The position numbers and the translations under genes were made by a program. The notes under the pieces are model-generated. The model ran no database searches, was not told the DNA's origin, and saw only the letters and a list, made by a program, of their open reading frames with translations. Positions 58,569 through 64,000 of a stretch of DNA of 64,000 bases are shown piece by piece (within the stretch, counting starts at the first letter, position 1; each line of letters opens with the position of its first letter). Location: contig CAIUWA010000024.1 in the NCBI GenBank assembly GCA_903902745.1, positions 43,583 to 107,582 of the forward strand, written 5' to 3'. This DNA is from an uncultured Opitutia bacterium. Lineage in GTDB: Bacteria > Verrucomicrobiota > Verrucomicrobiia > Opitutales > Opitutaceae.

Positions 58569-59360
58569 TCAAATTGTCATGGCGTGATATCCGCCATCGA
58601 CCACGATCTCGGCTCCCGTGATGAAGCTGCCCGCACCCTCGGCCGCCAGCAGCAGCGTGGCGCCCACCAGCTCGCGCGCCTCGCCGAAGCGCTTGCTCGG
58701 CGTGTGGCCCATGATCGAGGCCACGCGCTCGGGCGTGAGCACCTTGCGGTTCTGCTCGGCCGGGAAGAAGCCGGGCACGAGCGTGTTCACGCGGACCTTC
58801 TTCGGCGCCCATTCACGCGCGAGGTTTTTGGAGAGATTGTGCACCGCCGCCTTGCTGGCCGAGTAGGTGAAGACGCGCGACAGCGGCACCAAACCGGACA
58901 TCGAGCCGAGGTTGATGATCGCGCCGCCCTCCCCGCGCTCGACGAGGTATTTGCCGAAGATCTGGCAGCCGAGAAAGACACCCTTGAGGTTGATGCGGAT
59001 GATGCGGTCGAACTCATCCTCGGGAATCTCGAGGAACGGCGTGGCAGAGTTCACGCCCGCCCCGTTGATGACGATGTCCACGCGGCCCGAACGCGCGAGC
59101 ACCGTGGCCAAAAGTTTTTCGAGGGGGGCCTTCTCGCTGGCCTCGGCCGAGACGAAGTAACCCTTGCCGCCGGCCGCCGCGATGCGCTCGAGGCGCGGCT
59201 TCGCCTTTTCCTCGTTGCGGCCGACCAGCACGACCTCCGCGCCGGCGCCGGCCAGGCCCTCGGCCATCGCGCCGCAGAGTTCGCCGGTGCCGCCAATAAC
59301 GACGGCGACCTTGCCGGAAAGGGAGAAGAGGGAGGTGAGGTAAGCGGAGGGTGTGCTCAT
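58569..59360 (-). CDS. Short-chain dehydrogenase/reductase, UxuB-like
   Basis: A 263-residue SDR. The active site is complete: Ser153 in [13 protein letters not shown], Tyr166 and Lys170 in [13 protein letters not shown]. The nucleotide loop reads [17 protein letters not shown] in place of the usual TGxxxGx[20 protein letters not shown] and [15 protein letters not shown], then [17 protein letters not shown], resemble D-mannonate/fructuronate oxidoreductases (B. subtilis UxuB-like), so a sugar-acid substrate is a reasonable guess. The ATG at 59360 is chosen as the upstream frame is not family-like. No uronate pathway gene is next to it. Confidence 0.88.
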   Translation of the reverse strand: MSTPSAYLTSLFSLSGKVAVVIGGTGELCGAMAEGLAGAGAEVVLVGRNEEKAKPRLERIAAAGGKGYFVSAEASEKAPLEKLLATVLARSGRVDIVINGAGVNSATPFLEIPEDEFDRIIRINLKGVFLGCQIFGKYLVERGEGGAIINLGSMSGLVPLSRVFTYSASKAAVHNLSKNLAREWAPKKVRVNTLVPGFFPAEQNRKVLTPERVASIMGHTPSKRFGEARELVGATLLLAAEGAGSFITGAEIVVDGGYHAMTI

Positions 59361-59422
59361 GGGAACGCTTACGAAGGCCAGCCCGCCATGGGCTGGCAAC
59401 GGAAAATCTGTCATACTGCTTG

Positions 59423-59494
59423 TTGTCGCGGCGGTCTATGACCGCCGTCCGTATCCTCACCGTCGAACCCGGCGGTCATCGACCGCTGCTATAA
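59423..59494. repeat. Double-hairpin palindromic repeat, copy 3 of 3
   Basis: GGCGGTC-TAT-GACCGCC (59430-59446) and GGCGGTC-ATC-GACCGCT (59471-59487) stand side by side, with imperfect outer arms (TTGTCGCGGCGG against CCGCTGCTATAA). It lies between the divergent SDR and MBL genes. AAAAAACCCGCGGG follows at 59494-59507. Confidence 0.75.
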
Positions 59495-59543
59495 AAAACC
59501 CGCGGGCTTGCCTCACCCGGGCAGCCCGTGTCTGATGCCTTCA

Positions 59544-60368
59544 ATGGCTCGCATCCCGCTCGAGGACAATTTCACCGATGTCATCCGCAAGGCCCAGCGC
59601 GGCCGGAAGATCCCCGACAAGGTGCTCGCCACCCAAACCGGGCTTGATCCGGCCGAGCTGGCCGCCGTCAAGGCCGGCAAGGTCGACGATACCGCCCTCC
59701 GCCGCCTCGCGCGCCACCTCCGCCTCGGGCCCAACGCGCTCGAGTCCCTCGCACACAACCGCTGGTATCCGGAGCAGTCCGCCTTCCCGCGCGGCTTCAT
59801 GATGTTCAACACGCCCTACGAGGACATGTTTGTGAACAGCTACCTCGTGTGGGACACCAAGACGAAGCGCGCCGCGGCCTTCGATACGGGCGCGACCTGC
59901 GAGCCCATGCTCACCGAGATCGAAAGTGCCGGGCTCAAGCTGCAGTACATTTTCCTCACCCACACGCACCGGGACCACATCGCCGACCTCGCGCGCCTTG
60001 CCGCCGCGACAGGCGCGGAGGTCTGGGCCAGCGAACGCGAGCCGTCTGATCATCCCGGGGCAAAGACCTTCAAGGAAAACGCCCACTTCCATATCGGCGA
60101 ACTCGCCATCAAGACCCTCTTCACGTGGGGACACTCGCCCGGCATGACGACCTATTTTGTCACGGGCCTGAGCTGGCCGCTCGCCGTCGTCGGCGACGCG
60201 ATCTTTGCCGGCTCGATGGGTGGGAGCGCGACGCACTTCATCGACCAATACCAGAACAACTACAGCAAGATCCTCACCCTGCCGCGCGACACCGTGCTCG
60301 CCTGCGGCCACGGCCCGCTCACGACGCTCGCCCAGGAAAAGAAGCACAACCCCTTCTTCGCGCCTTGA
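59544..60368 (+). CDS. MBL-fold metallo-hydrolase with N-terminal HTH-like domain
   Basis: A 274-residue protein. Residues 1-70 are helical and resemble a Cro/C1-type helix-turn-helix (VLATQTGLDPAELAAVKAGK, then LRRLARHLRLGPNALESL). The metallo-beta-lactamase domain follows, with the metal motif YIFLTHTHRDHIADLARL, then TLFTWGHSPGMTTYFV, the Asp ligand in VVGDAIFAGSMGG and ACGHGPLTTL. The reaction is unknown; glyoxalase II-type and related hydrolases are possible. ATG 59535 is an alternative start, three codons upstream. Its TGA overlaps the TTG start of the lipoprotein gene. Confidence 0.85.
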   Translation: MARIPLEDNFTDVIRKAQRGRKIPDKVLATQTGLDPAELAAVKAGKVDDTALRRLARHLRLGPNALESLAHNRWYPEQSAFPRGFMMFNTPYEDMFVNSYLVWDTKTKRAAAFDTGATCEPMLTEIESAGLKLQYIFLTHTHRDHIADLARLAAATGAEVWASEREPSDHPGAKTFKENAHFHIGELAIKTLFTWGHSPGMTTYFVTGLSWPLAVVGDAIFAGSMGGSATHFIDQYQNNYSKILTLPRDTVLACGHGPLTTLAQEKKHNPFFAP

Positions 60369-61387
60369 AGCCCGCCCCAGCCCACCGGTTCCTCCTACTG
60401 CCGCCCACCCTCGGGCTGCTCCTGCTCGCCGGCTGCATGGACGTCGCGAGCTCCCCACCCCCGGCTCGCACGACTGTCATGGTTTCCTCAGCGCCGCCTC
60501 CCCCACCTCCGATGGTGGTCGTCGTGCCGCCGCCGGTTATCGTGGTTCCCCCTCCGCCCTCGACCTACGTCGTATTTTTTTCCGAGCCCAACTATCGCGG
60601 CGACTCCTTCACCGTCGAGGCGGGCGCTGGCATCGAGAACCTTTCCCGGCTGGACGGATCGCGTGGCTCGTGGAACGACCGCATCTCTTCCTTCCGCATC
60701 GAAGGCGTGGCCACCGTCGAGGCTTTCACCGACGCCAACTTCCGCGGCGAGCGCCTGGAAACCGCCAGCAGCCTCGGCGACCTGGTAGCCGAGCGACGCC
60801 GGGCTCCCGGCTCCAACTGGGACCATGCCATCTCCTCGCTCCGCGTCGTGCCCACGCGAGGCCAGGTTTTCAATCCCGAGCCGCACTTTGATGCCCGCAC
60901 CGCCGAGAATGTCGTGCGACGCGTTTACCGGGACACCCTCTTCCGCGACCCCGACGCCGAGGGGCTGCAGCACTATCGCGACAAGCTCATGCACGAGGGC
61001 TGGACCGAGGACATGCTCCGCTCGGACATCCGGCGCAGCGGGGAATTCCACGCCATCAATCCCGACGAAGTCATCACCCGCGCCTACCGCGAGGTGCTGC
61101 ACCGCGACCCCGACCCCGAGGGCCTGAAACATTATCACCAGCTCCTGACCGAGCGCGGCTGGACCGAGCCGCAGTTGCGCGCCGATCTCCTCCGCAGTTC
61201 CGAGGAGACCGCCACGGCCATCCACAACCTCATCACCCGCGCCTACCGCGATGTCCTCGGCCGCGATCCCGACCCCGCCGGTTATGCGAACTACGAAAAA
61301 GCGGTACGCGAAAAGGGCTGGTCGGAGCGCCAAGTCCGCGACGCCCTGATGAAAAGCGACGAGTACCGCCAGAAGCACAGCCGATGA
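60365..61387 (+). CDS. Lipoprotein with beta/gamma-crystallin-like and three DUF4214 repeats
   Basis: A 340-residue protein. The start is TTG 60365 (overlapping the MBL stop, CTTGA), since it gives a signal ending in the lipobox LLLLAGC with Cys near residue 22. A Pro/Val-rich tether follows. Residues of about 73-160 resemble a beta/gamma-crystallin domain (VVFFSEPNYRGDSFTV, WNDRISSFRI, EAFTDANFRGERLE, WDHAISSLRV). Then three tandem DUF4214 units repeat: VVRRVYRDTLFRDPDAEG, VITRAYREVLHRDPDPEG and LITRAYRDVLGRDPDPAG, each about 50 residues. It is probably anchored in the outer membrane. The function is unknown; crystallin-like modules often bind calcium. Confidence 0.82.
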   Translation: MKPAPAHRFLLLPPTLGLLLLAGCMDVASSPPPARTTVMVSSAPPPPPPMVVVVPPPVIVVPPPPSTYVVFFSEPNYRGDSFTVEAGAGIENLSRLDGSRGSWNDRISSFRIEGVATVEAFTDANFRGERLETASSLGDLVAERRRAPGSNWDHAISSLRVVPTRGQVFNPEPHFDARTAENVVRRVYRDTLFRDPDAEGLQHYRDKLMHEGWTEDMLRSDIRRSGEFHAINPDEVITRAYREVLHRDPDPEGLKHYHQLLTERGWTEPQLRADLLRSSEETATAIHNLITRAYRDVLGRDPDPAGYANYEKAVREKGWSERQVRDALMKSDEYRQKHSR

Positions 61388-61403
61388 GGCATATTCCAAT
61401 TTT

Positions 61404-61625
61404 GGTTCACGCGAAGGCGCGAAGCTCGCGAAATCCAGTCGGGTTTGTGGTTCGGAACCGGGAAGTTTCTCACAGAGACACAGAGGACACGGAGTTCGAT
61501 CCCGATGAATCGCTCTGTGTTCTCCGTGCCTCTGTGCGAAATCCGTCCGACTCTGGGTTTGTGTCCGTATCTTCCGTGTTTTTATCTCTAAAAACTTCGC
61601 GAACTTCGCGGCTTTGCGTGAAACC
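61404..61625. repeat. Outer inverted repeat, TTCGCGGCTTTGCGTGA-type, enclosing another repeat
   Basis: The left arm 61404-61430 (GGTTCACGCGAAGGCGCGAA) and right arm 61596-61625 (TTCGCGAACTTCGCGGCTTT, then GCGTGAAACC) are near reverse complements. A complete CACAGAGG-type element lies inside at 61468-61540. Together they fill the 293-bp gap before the MFS gene; no gene is seen there. Confidence 0.75.
61468..61540. repeat. Intergenic inverted repeat, CACAGAGG-type, nested
   Basis: The left arm TCTCACAGAGACACAGAGG (61468-61486), with ACACGGAG following, pairs with the right arm CTCTGTGTTCTCCGTGCCTC (61513-61532), continuing TGTGCGA. It sits inside the larger inverted repeat 61404-61625. Confidence 0.8.
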
Positions 61626-61680
61626 TGTCCCCACAAACCCTCTCGCCAGCGGCGCCGTTTTGTGAGTCGCTGCGCGGCCG

Positions 61681-63039
61681 ATGTCCGCTCCCTCCACTGA
61701 TCGCCACGATCCGTACGCCGCGCTCTCGCATCCCACGTACCGGCGTTACCTCACCGGCAATTTCCTGGCCCTGTTCGGGCGGCAAATGGGCAGCGTCGCC
61801 GTCACGTGGGAAGTTTACCAATGGACGCACTCCGCCACGGCCCTCGGGATGGTCGGACTGATCAACGTGGTGCCGGTGCTTTTTCTTTCGCTGCCGGCGG
61901 GCGTGCTGGCCGACCGCTACGACCGCCGGAGCATCATCGCCTTTGCCACGAGCACCCTGGCGCTGCTCTCGCTGCTCCTCGCGCTGGTCTCCTGGCGCCA
62001 CGCGTCGATTCCCGATTACGCCCCGCTGCACCACGCGAATGACTGGCTGCGGCGGATCGCGCTCCTGTTCGAGCGCCACGCCGATCCGGCCTCGCTCGAT
62101 TTCACCCAGCCGGCCCTGCCCCTCGTGTATGCCCTGTTGGGCGGTATGGCCGTGCTCCGCATCCTCGGCTGGCCCGCCCGCTCCGCCATCATCCCGCTGC
62201 TGCTGCCGGCTCGGGCGCTGAGCAACGCCATCACCTGGAATTCGAGCGCGTTTGAAATCGCCACGATGGCCGGCCCCGCCCTCGGCGGTTTTCTCGTGGC
62301 CAAGGCCGGCTTCCCGATCGTCTACCTGCTCGATGCGGTCCTCGCACTCACGCTCGTGGTCCTGATCAGTCGCGTCACCTACCTGCATCCGCCGACGCCA
62401 TCCACCGCGCAGCGCACCTGGCGCGCCACCCTCGCCGGCGCGGAATACATCTGGCGGAAAAAGGTCATCCTCGGCGCCAGCAGCCTCGACCTCTTCGCCG
62501 TCTTGCTGGGCGGGGCCACGGCGCTGCTGCCGATCTACGCGGACAAGATCCTGCACGTCGACGCCATCGGCTTCGGCTGGCTGCGCGCGGCGCCGTCGAT
62601 CGGCGCCTTCAGCATGGCGATGGCGCTGGCGCACCGCGCGCCGCTGCGGCGGCCGGGCTGGACGCTGCTCTGGGCGGTGGCCGGCTTTGGCGCCGCCATC
62701 GTGGCGTTCGGACTTTCGACCTGGTTCTGGCTGTCGCTGGTGGCGCTGTTCTTCACCGGCGCCTTCGACAATGTCAGCGTGGTGGTCCGCCAGTCGCTCG
62801 TGCAGCTCCTCACGCCCGACACCCTGCGCGGCCGGGTGACCAGCGTGAACCAGATCTTCATCGGCTCCTCCAACGAGATCGGCGCGCTGCGCGCCGGCCT
62901 GATGGCCGCGCTCTTCGGGCCCGTGACCGCCGTGGTCGCCGGCGGCATCGGCACGATCATCGTCGTCGCCGCAATCGCCCGCACGGTGCCAGCACTCCGC
63001 GCCCTGCCGCCGCTAGAACAGCTGAAGCCGGAGGAGTGA
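61681..63039 (+). CDS. MFS transporter (EntS/MFS_3-like)
   Basis: A 452-residue major facilitator protein with about 10-12 transmembrane helices (WVY-type blocks are replaced by VTWEVYQWTHSATALGMVGL, LFLSLPAGVLADRYDRRSII with the loop 2-3 motif, and SLLLALVSW). The C-terminal half has PDTLRGRVTSVNQIFIGSSN and ALFGPVTAVVAGGIGTIIVV, typical of the EntS-like MFS_3 group of drug and siderophore exporters. There is an extra soluble stretch between helices near residues 105-135. The substrate cannot be predicted. It is monocistronic, and its leader is crowded with repeats. Confidence 0.9.
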   Translation: MSAPSTDRHDPYAALSHPTYRRYLTGNFLALFGRQMGSVAVTWEVYQWTHSATALGMVGLINVVPVLFLSLPAGVLADRYDRRSIIAFATSTLALLSLLLALVSWRHASIPDYAPLHHANDWLRRIALLFERHADPASLDFTQPALPLVYALLGGMAVLRILGWPARSAIIPLLLPARALSNAITWNSSAFEIATMAGPALGGFLVAKAGFPIVYLLDAVLALTLVVLISRVTYLHPPTPSTAQRTWRATLAGAEYIWRKKVILGASSLDLFAVLLGGATALLPIYADKILHVDAIGFGWLRAAPSIGAFSMAMALAHRAPLRRPGWTLLWAVAGFGAAIVAFGLSTWFWLSLVALFFTGAFDNVSVVVRQSLVQLLTPDTLRGRVTSVNQIFIGSSNEIGALRAGLMAALFGPVTAVVAGGIGTIIVVAAIARTVPALRALPPLEQLKPEE

Positions 63040-63064
63040 GCGGGTAGCTTGTTTCCGGGATAGT

Positions 63065-63093
63065 ACCTTCGCGATTTTCGCGGCTGCGTGAGA
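63065..63093 (+). repeat. Repeat arm TTCGCGGCTGCGTGAGA, left of a GC-poor gene
   Basis: ACCTTCGCGATTTTCGCGG then CTGCGTGAGA. It is in the same orientation as 63808-63839 and as the right arm at 61596-61625. It lies just past the MFS stop and just before the stop of the GC-poor exported protein gene. Confidence 0.65.
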
Positions 63094-63104
63094 ATAACGT
63101 CCAA

Positions 63105-63659
63105 TTACTTTGGAGCAGCAATTTTACCGCTAGCGCTCACATTGCCCGAAGAGAACTCGTTATTGTAGTATGCTCTGAGCTTTGAAACGACCTCGTCTTC
63201 GAGGCAAAACTCCGCCGCTTTGCCCTTTTCGCCGAAGACGTCAACGATACCGCACTCCAAGCATATTACGAAATCGCGGGACCCCTTATCGGTTTCGAGG
63301 TGGACCGCATATCCCGGTTTCGGGACGCAGAAGGGCATCAACATCATCACTTGGTTGCTCCCAGCATGGGCATACGCATCAGCCCAAAACAGGATTGGGG
63401 TTTTTAACAGCTCGGCCAATCCAGCGCCTGATGAAATATCGAGATCGACCCACTTCGAATCGAGCGAGACATTATGGAATCGCGAGGCTTTTTCGACACG
63501 AGGGTTGAGCTTGGCCACCTTGACCGATTTCACCGATGAATAGACGACGTTGGTGAAGAGCGCGAGTTGCTCGGAATTGAAAGCGGCCTCGCTGGAGGCA
63601 CCGGAAGCGGACGTGACGCCCAGAAGCAAGATGCCGATTATTGATAGAAAACGATCCAT
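63105..63659 (-). CDS. Exported hypothetical protein, GC-poor
   Basis: A 184-residue protein with a signal peptide (FLSIIGILLLGVTSASGA); ATG 63659 is chosen to start it. The mature part holds a segment FHNVSLDSKWVDLDISSG, a hydrophobic middle (VMMLMPFCVPKPGYAVHLE) and two nearby cysteines in VICLECGIVDVFG. No family is recognised. GC content and codon choice are lower than the surroundings, as for 55204-55752, but the two proteins do not look alike. Direct copies of a repeat arm flank it (63065-63093 and 63808-63839). Confidence 0.7.
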   Translation of the reverse strand: MDRFLSIIGILLLGVTSASGASSEAAFNSEQLALFTNVVYSSVKSVKVAKLNPRVEKASRFHNVSLDSKWVDLDISSGAGLAELLKTPILFWADAYAHAGSNQVMMLMPFCVPKPGYAVHLETDKGSRDFVICLECGIVDVFGEKGKAAEFCLEDEVVSKLRAYYNNEFSSGNVSASGKIAAPK

Positions 63660-63807
63660 GAGCTTCTCGGAGCTGTTTGACGGCATACTCATGGGGGTGA
63701 ATCGATGTGTCACATCGATCCGAGGCCGGCAAGGTTGGCGTTAGGAGGATGAAAGACGCCAGAGGAGCTAAACCGGCGGAATGAGCGGATCGATTGCCGG
63801 GATTGTC

Positions 63808-63839
63808 TTTTCGCGACCTTCGCGGCTTTGCGTGAGACC
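63808..63839 (+). repeat. Repeat arm TTCGCGGCTTTGCGTGAGA, right of a GC-poor gene
   Basis: TTTTCGCGACCTTCGCGGC then TTTGCGTGAGACC. It is almost the same text as 61596-61625 and 63065-63093, all in one orientation. It lies in the gap between the GC-poor gene and tRNA-Cys; no second inverted arm is seen, and the rest of this 266-bp gap has no gene. Confidence 0.7.
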
Positions 63840-63925
63840 GGATCGGATGCTGCCTTCTGTAGACTGCGAGTATGGCCCGCCTTCGCCCGGGGGCTCCGGC
63901 GAGGCAATTTTCGCAGTGCGAAAAT

Positions 63926-64000
63926 TGGAGGCGCGGGCCGGAATTGAACCGGCGCATAGAGGTTTTGCAGACCTCGGCCTTACCACTTGGCTACCGCGCC
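63926..64000 (-). tRNA. tRNA-Cys (anticodon GCA)
   Basis: Read on the minus strand the 75-nt gene starts at base 64000 with GGCGCGG, which pairs with CCGCGCC, followed by discriminator T and an encoded CCA (63928-63926). The anticodon arm GAGGT-CTGCAAA-ACCTC gives anticodon GCA for cysteine codons. The T arm is GCCGG-TTCAATT-CCGGC and the D arm starts GCCAAGTGGTAAGGC. All arms are complete inside the window. Confidence 0.95.

Noticed and set aside
56990..59494. Three spaced GC-rich repeats as a possible CRISPR array.
   Set aside because: Spacing is over 900 bp with genes between, the units are internally palindromic and not identical, and no cas genes are present.

Overview
This 64 kb window is a gene-dense, high-GC stretch of chromosome with no phage, plasmid, rRNA operon or CRISPR array. 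The best guess at its origin is a Verrucomicrobiota bacterium, probably close to Opitutaceae (inference). The guess rests on a pilus-like locus (secretin, two linking proteins, PilM) ordered like the Akkermansia Amuc_1098-1101 cluster. It also rests on starts that mostly lack a Shine-Dalgarno sequence, and on many short palindromic intergenic repeats together with a GxxExxY gene. The cell is diderm: the window encodes a Wza/Wzc exporter, LpxI, a secretin and a beta-barrel protein.

Layout. 1-6.6 kb: the 3' part of leuS, then a polysaccharide export cluster (FecR-domain protein, beta-barrel protein, Wza-like, Wzc-like kinase). 6.7-16 kb: lpxI, a bifunctional-nuclease-family gene, dus, sufT, sppA, a large conserved protein of unknown role, dapF and rpsA. 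16-21 kb: agmatine-to-putrescine genes behind hisG, an orphan response regulator and a 5'-3' exonuclease. 21.5-28 kb: the pilus-like locus. 28-32 kb: a Nudix gene and pyruvate dehydrogenase E1alpha-E1beta-E2. 32-41 kb: a nucleoside hydrolase-like gene, a phosphohexomutase, a UDP-sugar pyrophosphorylase, an ftsB-like gene, gspA and gspB split by a GxxExxY cassette, and a sugar-phosphate transferase. 41-49 kb: polX, menaquinone genes (thioesterase, menE, menC), guaB and purA. 49.6-55 kb: a minus-strand series manC, ruvX, truA, comF, accD, folC. 55-64 kb: mixed accessory genes (moeZ-like, class IV aminotransferase, coiled-coil HTH protein, SDR, MBL hydrolase, crystallin/DUF4214 lipoprotein, MFS transporter, two GC-poor exported proteins) and tRNA-Cys at the right edge.

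Several blocks fit together. The exporter, the polyprenyl sugar-phosphate transferase, the phosphohexomutase, the UDP-sugar pyrophosphorylase and manC could together make and export an exopolysaccharide. guaB and purA are the two branches from IMP. menE, menC and the thioesterase serve menaquinone synthesis.

The most unusual material is the repeats. Inverted repeats with periodic CACAGAGG-like or CGCGGAA-like arms fill many intergenic gaps. One pair encloses a GxxExxY nuclease-fold gene that splits gspA from gspB. Similar sequence also lies in frame inside the pdhC and polX linkers, and a double-hairpin element lies inside menC. Separately, the DapF homologue has serine at both catalytic cysteine positions, AccD has lost all four zinc-ribbon cysteines, and gspA has a TAA codon within its conserved N-terminal motif.
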